64,000 nucleotides of DNA from Streptomyces misionensis (lineage in GTDB: Bacteria; Actinomycetota; Actinomycetes; Streptomycetales; Streptomycetaceae): the NCBI RefSeq assembly GCF_900104815.1, contig NZ_FNTD01000004.1, forward strand, positions 6,819,001 to 6,883,000, in the 5' to 3' direction. Of this stretch, positions 53,295 through 61,261 are shown piece after piece. Positions within the stretch are counted from its first letter, which is position 1; each line of letters begins with the position of its first letter. The notes under the pieces are model-generated. The model made no database searches. It saw only the letters and a program-made list of their open reading frames with translations, and was not told the origin of the DNA. The position numbers and the translations under genes were made by a program.

Positions 53295-54079
53295 CCGCCA
53301 CCGCCACCCCGCCCACGGTCCCGGCCGCGCTGGAGGTGCACGACGTCCACAAGTGGTACGGCACCCACCGCGTCCTCGGCGGCATCGACCTGACCGTGCG
53401 CCCCGGCGAGGTCACCGTCGTCATCGGGCCCTCGGGATCGGGCAAGTCCACGCTGCTCAGGGTGATCAACCACCTGGAGAAGCCCGACATCGGCCAGGTC
53501 AGCGTCGGCGGCGAACTCATCGGCGTCCGGCGCGTGGGCGGGCGGCTCAGGGAACTCGGCGAGCGCGCCGTCCTCGCCCAGCGCGGCCGGATCGGATTCG
53601 TCTTCCAGAACTTCAACCTCTTCCCGCATCTGACCGTCCTCGACAACGTGGCCGCCGCCCCGGTCGCCACCGGCCGCCTCGGCAGGCCCGAAGCCCGGGA
53701 ACTCGCCCGGGAGCTGCTCACCCGGGTCGGCCTCGGCGACCGCACCGGCGCCTACCCGCGCACGCTGTCCGGCGGCCAGCAGCAGCGGGTCGCCATCGCA
53801 CGCGCCCTGGCCCTGCGCCCCGGCATCATCCTCTTCGACGAGCCCACCTCCGCGCTCGACCCGGAACTCGTCGGCGAGGTCCTCTCCGTCATCAAGGACC
53901 TCGCCACCAGCGGCACCACCCTGGTGATCGTCACCCACGAGATCGGCTTCGCCCGCGAGATCGCCGACCGGATCGTCTTCATCGACGCCGGCCGGATCGT
54001 CGAACAGGGCCCGCCCGCCCAGGTGTTGGACAACCCCCGGCACGAACGCACCCGCGACTTCCTCGCCCGGGTCCTGTGA
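53291..54079 (+). CDS. Amino-acid-type ABC transporter ATP-binding protein
   Basis: A 262-residue ATPase of the GlnQ/HisP class. Walker A is GPSGSGKST near residue 46, Q-loop FVFQNFNLFPHLTV, signature LSGGQQQRVAIARAL near 160, Walker B IILFDEPTSALD and switch His in VIVTHEIGFAREIAD. A short insert (VRRVGGRLRELGERA) before the Q-loop is seen in some members. It works with the overlapping permease and the following binding protein. Confidence 0.92.
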   Translation: MTATATPPTVPAALEVHDVHKWYGTHRVLGGIDLTVRPGEVTVVIGPSGSGKSTLLRVINHLEKPDIGQVSVGGELIGVRRVGGRLRELGERAVLAQRGRIGFVFQNFNLFPHLTVLDNVAAAPVATGRLGRPEARELARELLTRVGLGDRTGAYPRTLSGGQQQRVAIARALALRPGIILFDEPTSALDPELVGEVLSVIKDLATSGTTLVIVTHEIGFAREIADRIVFIDAGRIVEQGPPAQVLDNPRHERTRDFLARVL

Positions 54080-54122
54080 CCCCCGCCCACGACCGACGCA
54101 CCAGCGAACGACAAGGACCGCC

Positions 54123-55142
54123 ATGCCCAGCCACCCCTTTCGACGCCGTCTGATCCGCGCCCTGTCCGCGGCCACCGCGGTCGCCTCCCTCGCCGGCACC
54201 CTCGCCGCCTGCGGCGGCGACAGCGAGGCGGCCACCACGACCGACGCGGCCGGCACGGTCACCGTGGGCCGGGTCTCCAACGGGGCCGCCAAGCCGACCG
54301 AGTTGAAGGTCTCCGAGGTCAAGGCCCTCAACGCCGAACTGCCCGCGGCCGTCCGCAGGAGCGGCACCCTGAAGATCGCCGTGGGCGCGCTGCCCGACGG
54401 CTTCCCGCCGCTCGCCTACATCGGCGGCGACCAGAAGACCCTCACCGGAGCCGAGCCCGACTTCGGCCGACTGGTCGCCGCGGTCCTCGGACTCAAGCCC
54501 CAGTTCTCCAACGCCACCTGGGAGAACATGTTCGTCGGCATCGACAGCGGCAAGGCCGACGTCGGCTTCGCCAACATCACCGACACCGAGGAGCGCAAGA
54601 AGAAGTACGACTTCGCCTCCTACCGCAAGGACAACGTGGGCTTCGAGGTGCTGAAGAAGAGCACCTGGAACTTCGACGGCGACTACGAGAACCTCGCCGG
54701 GAAGACCGTGGCCGTCGACAGCGGCACCAACCAGGAGAGGCTCCTCCTGGAGTGGCAGAGCAAGCTGAAGGCCGAGGGCAAGACGCTCACGGTCAAGCGC
54801 TACGCCGGCAAGAACGCCACCTATCTGGCGCTGACCGGCGGCAGGATCGACGCCTACTTCGCCGCCAACCCCGGCGTCGCCTACCACGTCACCCGCACCG
54901 CCGCTTCACCCGACCCCACCCGCAGCGCGGGCACCTACTCCGGTGCGGGCGCGAGCCTCCAGGGGCTGATCGCCGCCACCACCAAGAAGGACAGCGGCCT
55001 GGCCAAGCCCATCGCGGACGCCGTCAACCACCTGATCAGGAGCGGGCAGTACGCCAAGTGGCTGGCCGCCTACAACCTCTCCGACGAGGCCGTGGCCAAG
55101 TCCGAGGTCAACCCGCCCGGCCTGCCGCTCAGCGACTCCTGA
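54123..55142 (+). CDS. ABC transporter substrate-binding lipoprotein
   Basis: A 339-residue periplasmic-binding-type lipoprotein. The signal peptide ends in lipobox LAAC near residue 30. The solute-binding fold (about 75-325) shows TLKIAVGALPDGFPPLAYIG, GAEPDFGRLVAAVLGL and DVGFANITDTEERKKKYDF, all typical of the amino-acid family (SBP_bac_3). It is coded by a 43-base spaced third gene of the operon. The ligand is not deducible from sequence; regulation argues for a sulfur amino acid or related thiol. Confidence 0.9.
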   Translation: MPSHPFRRRLIRALSAATAVASLAGTLAACGGDSEAATTTDAAGTVTVGRVSNGAAKPTELKVSEVKALNAELPAAVRRSGTLKIAVGALPDGFPPLAYIGGDQKTLTGAEPDFGRLVAAVLGLKPQFSNATWENMFVGIDSGKADVGFANITDTEERKKKYDFASYRKDNVGFEVLKKSTWNFDGDYENLAGKTVAVDSGTNQERLLLEWQSKLKAEGKTLTVKRYAGKNATYLALTGGRIDAYFAANPGVAYHVTRTAASPDPTRSAGTYSGAGASLQGLIAATTKKDSGLAKPIADAVNHLIRSGQYAKWLAAYNLSDEAVAKSEVNPPGLPLSDS

Positions 55143-55280
55143 CGGCGGACGGAGAAATACCCGGCCCGCGACCGCGGACACGGGAACACCCGGCGGGAGG
55201 GGGACGTTGTGACTCATGACGAGATGTGCGAAGGCGCCGCGCAGGCGGCCCGCCGAGCCCGGTGGACGGAGGTGGCGGAC

Positions 55281-55403
55281 ATGAGCGAGGACCCGAGGCG
55301 CGTCCCGTGCGCCCGCGTCCTGCGCACCGCCCGCTCCGCCGTGCTGCACTCCCGGCCCCACATAGACCTCCTGCGCGTGGCCGGCGCGCTCTGTCGCCCC
55401 TGA
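55281..55403 (+). CDS. Short leader peptide before the monooxygenase operon
   Basis: A 40-residue peptide ending SRPHIDLLRVAGALCRP, the third copy of the DLLRV leader type. It has Cys codons at residues 10 and 38. ATG 55281 has GGAGGTGG upstream. An in-frame GTG at 55209 would extend it, but the ribosome site and length agree with the other leaders. It lies 142 bases before two LLM monooxygenase genes, a context fitting sulfonate or organosulfur use. Confidence 0.7.
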   Translation: MSEDPRRVPCARVLRTARSAVLHSRPHIDLLRVAGALCRP

Positions 55404-55445
55404 CACCCCTTTCCCCGGTCACTCCCCGGTTTTCTCCGGTCCCGC

Positions 55446-55472
55446 CGGCGGTGCGGATCGCCCGCACCGCCG
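55446..55472 (+). promoter_or_regulatory. Hairpin after leader peptide 3 (candidate attenuator)
   Basis: CGGCGGTGCGG (55446-55456) pairs perfectly with CCGCACCGCCG (55462-55472) around a 5-base loop. It is the strongest element between leader 3 and the monooxygenase gene and is positioned for attenuation. Confidence 0.5.
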
Positions 55473-55545
55473 CGCCCCTCGCCGTACCCCGACACCGGTG
55501 CGTCCGGCACACCCTCGTACGGACACCCAGGAAGGCCACCGACCC

Positions 55546-56775
55546 GTGTCCTCTGCACCCGACTCGCACAACCCCGACCACCTCCATCTCGCCGTCGCCC
55601 TGGAAGGCACCGGCTGGCATCCCGCCTCCTGGCGCGAGCCGGTCGCCCGTCCCGGGGAACTGTTCACCGCCGGATACTGGGCCGAGCAGGTCGCCGAGGC
55701 CGAGCGCGCGCTGCTCGACTTCGTGACCTTCGAGGACGGCCTAGGCCCGCAGTCCTCGCGCCCGCTGGAGCCCGACGACCGCACCGACCAGGTCCGCGGC
55801 CGGCTCGACGCGGTCCTCGTCGCCTCCCGCGTCGCCCCGCTCACCCGGCACATCGGCCTGGTCCCGACCGTGGTGGCCACGCACACCGAGCCGTTCCACA
55901 TCTCCAAGGCGATCGCCACCCTCGACTACGTCAGCACCGGCCGCGCCGGACTGCGGGTGCGGATCAGCGCACGGCCCGACGAGGCCGACCACTTCGGCCG
56001 CCGCACCATCGCCCGTGTCGAGGCCCCCGACAGCCCGGACGCCCAGGAACTGCTCGGCGACCTGCTGGACGAGGCGGCCGACCATGTGGAGGTCGTGCGC
56101 CGGCTCTGGGACAGCTGGGAGGACGACGCCGAGATCCGCGACCGGGCGACGGGCCGCTTCATCGACCGGGACAAGCTGCACTACATCGACTTCGAGGGCC
56201 GCTTCTTCAGCGTCAAGGGCCCCTCCATCACGCCCCGCCCGCCCCAGGGGCAGCCGCTGGTCACCGCCCTCGGCCACCGCACCCTGCCGTACCGGCTGAT
56301 CGCCCGCCAGGCCGACCTCGGATACGTCACCCCGCACGACGCGGCGCACGCCCGGGCGATCGTCGCCGAGATCCGCGCCGAGCAGCGGGCGGCCGGCCGG
56401 GCGGGTCAGACCCTGCACCTGTTCGGGGACCTCCTCGTCTTCCTGGACGACAGCCGCGCCGCGGCCGAGGCCCGGCGGGAGCGGCTGGACGCGCTCGCGG
56501 GGGAGCCGTACACCGGCGACGCCCGGATCTTCACCGGTACGGCCGCCGAACTCGCGGATCTGCTGGAGGAGTTCGCGGCCGCCGGGCTGACCGGGTTCCG
56601 GCTGCGGCCCGCCGTCGCCGGGCACGACCTGCCGCGCGTCGGCCGCGACCTGGTGCCCGAACTCCAGCGCCGGGGCCGCTTCCGCACCGCCTACGAGGCA
56701 GACACCCTGCGCGGCCTGCTCGGCCTCGCCCGCCCCGCCAACCGCTACGCCGCAGCAGCGGCCACCGCCGTCTGA
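55546..56775 (+). CDS. LLM-class flavin-dependent monooxygenase
   Basis: A 409-residue luciferase-like protein. Family signs are LHLAVALEGTGWHPASWR at the start, TRHIGLVPTVVATHTEPFHISKAIATLDYVS in the barrel (discontinuous conserved positions), and GRAGLRVRISARPDEADHFGRR. It resembles enzymes that act on alkanesulfonates, dimethyl sulfide or related organosulfur compounds with reduced flavin. GTG 55546 has AGGAAGG upstream. It is 19 bases from the next LLM gene, so both are probably one operon under leader peptide 3. Confidence 0.82.
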   Translation: MSSAPDSHNPDHLHLAVALEGTGWHPASWREPVARPGELFTAGYWAEQVAEAERALLDFVTFEDGLGPQSSRPLEPDDRTDQVRGRLDAVLVASRVAPLTRHIGLVPTVVATHTEPFHISKAIATLDYVSTGRAGLRVRISARPDEADHFGRRTIARVEAPDSPDAQELLGDLLDEAADHVEVVRRLWDSWEDDAEIRDRATGRFIDRDKLHYIDFEGRFFSVKGPSITPRPPQGQPLVTALGHRTLPYRLIARQADLGYVTPHDAAHARAIVAEIRAEQRAAGRAGQTLHLFGDLLVFLDDSRAAAEARRERLDALAGEPYTGDARIFTGTAAELADLLEEFAAAGLTGFRLRPAVAGHDLPRVGRDLVPELQRRGRFRTAYEADTLRGLLGLARPANRYAAAAATAV

Positions 56776-56794
56776 GCCGGAGGACCGTACGACC

Positions 56795-58174
56795 ATGAGC
56801 AAGCCGCTGAAGCAGATCCACCTGGCCGCCCACTTCCCCGGCGTCAACAACACCACCGTGTGGAGCGACCCGGCAGCCGGCAGCCACATCGAGTTCGACT
56901 CCTTCGCGCACTTCGCGCGCACCGCCGAACGCGCCAAGTTCGACTTCCTGTTCCTCGCCGAGGGGCTGCGCCTGCGCGAACAGGGCGGGAAGATATACGA
57001 CCTCGACGTGGTCGGCCGCCCGGACACCTTCACGGTGCTGGCCGCCCTCGCCGCCGTCACCGACCGGCTCGGGCTGACCGGCACGATCAACTCCACGTTC
57101 AACGAACCGTACGAGGTGGCCCGCCAGTTCGCGAGCCTGGACCACCTCTCCGGCGGCCGCTCCGCCTGGAACGTCGTCACCTCCTGGGACGCCTTCACCG
57201 GCGAGAACTTCCGCCGCGGCGGCTTCCTGCCGCAGGAGGAACGCTATTCGCGCGCCAAGGAGTTCCTGGCCACCGCGAACGAGCTGTTCGACTCCTTCGG
57301 CGCCGGCGAGGTCCTCGCCGACCAGGCCACCGGCACCTTCCTGCGGGACGCCAAGGCAGGCGCCTTCGTGCACCGGGGGCAGCACTTCGACATCCACGGC
57401 CGGTTCAACGTGCCGCGCTCCCCGCAGGGCCGCCCGGTGATCTTCCAGGCGGGCGACTCCGACGAGGGCCGCGAGTTCGCCGCCTCCGGCGCGGACGCCA
57501 TCTTCAGCAGGTACGCCGGGCTCGCGGAGGGCCGGGCGTTCTACGCCGACGTCAAGGGCCGGCTCGCCAAGTACGGCCGCCGCCCCGAGGAGTTGCTCAT
57601 CCTGCCCGCCGCGACCTTCGTGCTCGGCGACACCGACGCCGAGGCCGCCGAACTCGCCCGCGAGGTGCGCAGGCAGCAGGTCAGCGGGGCCACCGCCCTC
57701 AAGCACCTGGAGTTCGTCTGGAACCGCGACCTGTCGGCGTACGACCCGGAGGGACCGCTGCCCGACGTCGACCCGGTGGTGAGCGAGGAGCACATCTCCC
57801 GGGGCCGTGCGCAGGTACGGATGTACCGGGACCCGGTCGCCATCGCCCGCGAGTGGCGGCAGCTCGCGGAGGCCAACAAGTGGTCCATACGCGACCTGGT
57901 CATCAACACCGGCAACCGGCAGACCTTCGTCGGCGCCCCGCGGACCGTCGCCCGCTCCATCAACGAGTTCGTGCAGGCGGACGCCTCCGACGGGTTCATC
58001 CTCGTGCCGCACATCACCCCCGGCGGCCTCGACCCGTTCGCCGACAAGGTGGTGCCCCTCCTCCAGGAGCAGGGCGTCTTCCGCGCCGACTACGAGGGCA
58101 CCACCCTGCGCGACCACCTGGGCCTGGCCCACCCCGACTCCGCCGCCCCGGCCGCCGAGCGGGCCGCCTCCTAG
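56795..58174 (+). CDS. NtaA/DmoA/DszA-family FMN-dependent monooxygenase
   Basis: A 459-residue monooxygenase of the nitrilotriacetate/dimethylsulfide/dibenzothiophene-sulfone type. Conserved segments include FDFLFLAEGLRLRE, GTINSTFNEPYEVARQFASLDHLSGGR, SAWNVVTSWD and RPVIFQAGDSDEGREFAA. The ATG follows GGAGGACC. The partner flavin reductase is not in the window. Together with the adjacent LLM gene and upstream sulfur-responsive leader, release of sulfur from organosulfur compounds is the likely job; the specific substrate is unknown. Confidence 0.87.
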   Translation: MSKPLKQIHLAAHFPGVNNTTVWSDPAAGSHIEFDSFAHFARTAERAKFDFLFLAEGLRLREQGGKIYDLDVVGRPDTFTVLAALAAVTDRLGLTGTINSTFNEPYEVARQFASLDHLSGGRSAWNVVTSWDAFTGENFRRGGFLPQEERYSRAKEFLATANELFDSFGAGEVLADQATGTFLRDAKAGAFVHRGQHFDIHGRFNVPRSPQGRPVIFQAGDSDEGREFAASGADAIFSRYAGLAEGRAFYADVKGRLAKYGRRPEELLILPAATFVLGDTDAEAAELAREVRRQQVSGATALKHLEFVWNRDLSAYDPEGPLPDVDPVVSEEHISRGRAQVRMYRDPVAIAREWRQLAEANKWSIRDLVINTGNRQTFVGAPRTVARSINEFVQADASDGFILVPHITPGGLDPFADKVVPLLQEQGVFRADYEGTTLRDHLGLAHPDSAAPAAERAAS

Positions 58175-58190
58175 GGCCCCGGACAACGGC

Positions 58191-58235
58191 GTGGCCGCGG
58201 ACGTCACCTCCCCCGTGGGTGACGTCCGCGGCCAC
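58191..58235. terminator. Strong bidirectional hairpin terminator
   Basis: A perfect 18-bp stem: GTGGCCGCGGACGTCACC (58191-58208) and GGTGACGTCCGCGGCCAC (58218-58235), with a 9-base loop. It lies between the convergent monooxygenase and metalloprotease genes and should stop both transcripts. Confidence 0.88.
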
Positions 58236-58276
58236 TCCCCCCGTGCCGGACTATGGCCTGTCCCCTCCGCGCGCCC

Positions 58277-59362
58277 TCACCAGCACATCACCGCCGTCCG
58301 CCCCGACCCCCACGTGGAGTACAGACGGACCCGGACGACGTAGCGGCGCCCCCGGACCAGCCGGACCCGCACGGCCGCGTTGTCCGGGGTGCCGCCGTCG
58401 TCGTGGCCCGCGAGGAAACGCGGTTCCCCCTCCCGCTCCTCGAAGACCACCAGCACGGCGTCGGCGTCGCCGAAGGTGCCCACGGTGTAGTCGCGGGTCT
58501 CCGGCGGCTCGACCAGGAAGTCCGCCTGCTCGCCCGGGCCGAGGGCCAGTGGTGCCGAACAGAACGGCTCCAGCGGCCGCGGCCCGCCCCCGCCGGCCGG
58601 CGGATACCAGCGCAGCACGAACTCCCGGTCCAGCTCCGAGGGTGTGCCGGCCGGACGCAGCCCCCCGCGGTACCGCTCCGGCTCCAGCACCAGCCCCGGA
58701 CCGAACGGCAGGGCCATCACGGAGCACGGGTCCCACACCGCGCCCCTGGACTCCCCGGCGTCGAGCGCACGCAGGACGTTGGTGTACGTCGTCTCCCGGC
58801 TCCAGTGGTTCGGCGGGCCCGCCAGCTCCGCGTAGACGGCCTCGTCGTCCCAGTGCAGCCCGGCGGACGGGTTCTGGTGCTCGTGCACCAGGCCGAGCGC
58901 GTGCCCGATCTCGTGCAGGACCGTGCCGCGCTCCCCCTGCGCGGTCACGTCCCACCCGAGATTCATGGTGCGCTCGGCCCGGCCCACCGCCAGCGCCTCC
59001 CGGCCCACCGCGGACCAGGACCCCCCGCCGGCCTGGAACCCGATCCGCAGCTCGGCCTCCCCCCGGTCGCCGACCTCGGCGAAGGCGACGCCCACCCCCA
59101 GTGCCTCCCACTGCGCGAAGCACTCGCGGACCACGTCCTGCTGCTCCTTGCCGCCGGCCCACGGCACCCGGCGCAGCTCCCCGGTGCCGGGCACCGGGAT
59201 CACCGAGGCGTCGTGGCCGGCATCGAGGAAGCAGTAGTGCAGCACCGTGCCGTTGACCCACATGCGCCGCCCGGCGAGCAGCGCGCCCAGCCGCTCGGCG
59301 GTCAGCCCCGGTCCGAAGGACGGGGCCGGCTGCCGCGGTAGCGAGCACAGGCGTCGGGTCAT
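58277..59362 (-). CDS. Astacin-like (M12A-type) zinc metalloprotease
   Basis: A 361-residue protein with the extended zinc motif HEIGHALGLVHEHQNP near residue 150, giving three zinc His and the Glu general base in the astacin pattern HExxHxxGxxHE. SVMALPFG about 60 residues later stands at the Met-turn. The N-terminal half is the upper protease domain. The C-terminal 110 residues form a beta-rich domain with paired Cys (EPFCSAP and VMCW). No signal peptide is seen from ATG 59362, so it may stay in the cell or use another route; an upstream TTG at 59431 is the alternative start. It is divergent from the LAL regulator. Confidence 0.82.
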   Translation of the reverse strand: MTRRLCSLPRQPAPSFGPGLTAERLGALLAGRRMWVNGTVLHYCFLDAGHDASVIPVPGTGELRRVPWAGGKEQQDVVRECFAQWEALGVGVAFAEVGDRGEAELRIGFQAGGGSWSAVGREALAVGRAERTMNLGWDVTAQGERGTVLHEIGHALGLVHEHQNPSAGLHWDDEAVYAELAGPPNHWSRETTYTNVLRALDAGESRGAVWDPCSVMALPFGPGLVLEPERYRGGLRPAGTPSELDREFVLRWYPPAGGGGPRPLEPFCSAPLALGPGEQADFLVEPPETRDYTVGTFGDADAVLVVFEEREGEPRFLAGHDDGGTPDNAAVRVRLVRGRRYVVRVRLYSTWGSGRTAVMCW

Positions 59363-59395
59363 GCGGAAACAGTGCCCGCCCGCCCGGTGCGGGCG

Positions 59396-59439
59396 CCTGA
59401 GTCGGGGGCTACTCAAGTCGCCCTGTATCAAACCTGAGT
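59396..59439. promoter_or_regulatory. CCTGAGT/ACTCA repeats between protease and LAL regulator
   Basis: CCTGAGT occurs at 59396-59402 and 59433-59439, with ACTCAAG (59411-59417) as an inverted half-site between them. The set occupies the centre of the short divergent region and may be an operator for the LuxR protein. The sites are short, so this is tentative. Confidence 0.35.
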
Positions 59440-59457
59440 ACGCCTGCTCTGTCAGGT

Positions 59458-61218
59458 GTGAGGACTTACGAACAGGACGCGAAGACCCTCGAACTGCCCT
59501 GGCCGTTCACCGGCCGGGCGGACGAACTGGAGTTGGTGCGGGGGGCGTCGGCCACCGGCCGGCGCGGCATCGTGGTGACCGGGCCCGCGGGACGCGGCAA
59601 GACCCGGCTGATCACCGAGGCGGTCCGGGGCACCGAGCACGCCCGGGTGACCGGCACGCCCGAGGCCCGCCACCTGCCGTTCGCGGCGTTCGCGCACCTG
59701 CTGGACGGCACCGGCTCGCTGCACGGAGCGGTGCGGGCGCTGTCCGGGGTCCGGCTCCTCGTCGTGGACGACGCCCACCTGCTGGACGAGGCCTCCGCGG
59801 CGCTGGTCCACCAGCTCGCCGTGCACGGCCGCACCCGGCTGGTCGTGGCCGCGACCGACGGCGTCCCGGCGCCCGGCGCGGTGTCCCGGCTGTGGACCGG
59901 GGAGGTGCTGCCCCGGCTGGCCCTTGCCCCGCTGCCCGCCGAGGACACCGCCGAACTCCTCGCCGGAGCCGCCCTGGAACCGCTCACCGTGCGCCGGCTG
60001 CACCATCTGTGCCGGGGGGACCTGCGGCTGCTGCGCGACCTGGTGACCGCGCTCGTGGCCGGCGGCCGGCTCGTGCCCGTGCCCGGCACCGGCGAGCGGG
60101 CCTGGCGCGGGCCGCTGCCGGTCACCCCGGCGGTGCGCGAACGCCTCGCGCCGGTACGGGAGCGGACCGGCCCCGGCGAACGCGAGATCCTCGAACGCCT
60201 CGCCTTCGCCGAACCGGCGACGCTCCCCCTGTCCGGCTTCGACCCGGCGGCCCTCGGCCTGTCCGGCTCCCACCCGTCCGGCTCCGAACTGGATGTCCTG
60301 GAGCGCCTGGAGACGGACGGGCTGATCGTGGTGGGTGAGGACGGCGCGGTGGCACTCGCCGACCCGCTGCACGGCCCGGCCCTGCGCGCCGCCACCGGCC
60401 GGCTGCGGGCCCGCCGGCTGACCGGCGGCCCCTACCGCCTCGGGGCCGCGCTCGACGCCGAACAGCACGATCTGCGACGGCGGATGGCCGAGCTGGACGT
60501 GCGGCCCGCGCCCACGCCGGTGGGGGACTGGCTGCTGGCGGAGGGCGGCCCGGTGCCGGCCGGGTACGCCGCCGTACGGGCCCGGTACGCCCGGCTGCGG
60601 GGCGAGGTGCGGGACGCGGCGGCGTGGGCGCGCGAAGGGCTGCGGCGGGAACCGGGGCACGCCGGGTGCGGCGCCGAACTCGCGCTCGCCGCAGCCGAGT
60701 CCGACGAGCCGGGGCGCCTCGGGCCCGACGGTGACGACGGCCACGCGCACCGCACCGCCGTACGGCTCGGCCTGCCCGCCGGTCCGCTCCCGGCGGGCAG
60801 CGTGTTCGCCCGGCACGCCGAGGCGCTGGCGCGGCGGGACGGGGCCGCGCTGGACCGGGCCGCGATGGCCCTGGAGGAGCGCGGTTTCCTGCTGTTCGCC
60901 GCGGAGGCGCACGCCCAGGCGGTACGGGCGCACCGGGACCCGCGGGCCGCGCGGCGCTCCCGCACCCGGGCGCTGGCGCTCGCCCGCCGCTGCCAGGGCG
61001 CGCGCACCCCGGTCCTGGCCGGGCTGGTGCTCGGCGAACTCACCGCGCGCCAGCGGCAGATCGTCGCCCTCGCGGCCTCGGGACTGAGCAACCGGGAGAT
61101 CGCCGAGCGGCTGACGCTGTCGGTGCGCACGGTGGGGAACCATCTGTACAGCGCGTACACGCGGCTCGGCACCGGGGACCGGGGGGCGCTGCCCTGCCTG
61201 GTGGCGGAGACGGCGTAG
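59458..61218 (+). CDS. LAL-type LuxR transcriptional regulator with ATPase domain
   Basis: A 586-residue regulator. The N-terminal AAA/NTPase domain has P-loop GPAGRGKTR near residue 42 and Walker B LLVVDDAHLLD near 100. A long helical middle follows, and a C-terminal LuxR HTH (about 525-580) with LTARQRQIVALAASGLSNRE and LSVRTVGNHLYSAYTRL. It is shorter than most LAL regulators (around 900 residues). It is divergent from the metalloprotease gene over 95 bases that contain CCTGAGT twice and ACTCAAG once, possible binding sites. Likely autoregulator and activator of the protease gene, by position. Confidence 0.87.
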   Translation: MRTYEQDAKTLELPWPFTGRADELELVRGASATGRRGIVVTGPAGRGKTRLITEAVRGTEHARVTGTPEARHLPFAAFAHLLDGTGSLHGAVRALSGVRLLVVDDAHLLDEASAALVHQLAVHGRTRLVVAATDGVPAPGAVSRLWTGEVLPRLALAPLPAEDTAELLAGAALEPLTVRRLHHLCRGDLRLLRDLVTALVAGGRLVPVPGTGERAWRGPLPVTPAVRERLAPVRERTGPGEREILERLAFAEPATLPLSGFDPAALGLSGSHPSGSELDVLERLETDGLIVVGEDGAVALADPLHGPALRAATGRLRARRLTGGPYRLGAALDAEQHDLRRRMAELDVRPAPTPVGDWLLAEGGPVPAGYAAVRARYARLRGEVRDAAAWAREGLRREPGHAGCGAELALAAAESDEPGRLGPDGDDGHAHRTAVRLGLPAGPLPAGSVFARHAEALARRDGAALDRAAMALEERGFLLFAAEAHAQAVRAHRDPRAARRSRTRALALARRCQGARTPVLAGLVLGELTARQRQIVALAASGLSNREIAERLTLSVRTVGNHLYSAYTRLGTGDRGALPCLVAETA

Positions 61219-61261
61219 CCGTACCGCCCGCGGCCCCCGCCGGACCGTTCCGCACGCCCGG

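Noticed and set aside
59396..59439. Possible CRISPR-like or phage-attachment repeats
   Set aside because: Only three 7-base elements with irregular spacing; too short and few for an array or att site, kept only as possible operator half-sites.
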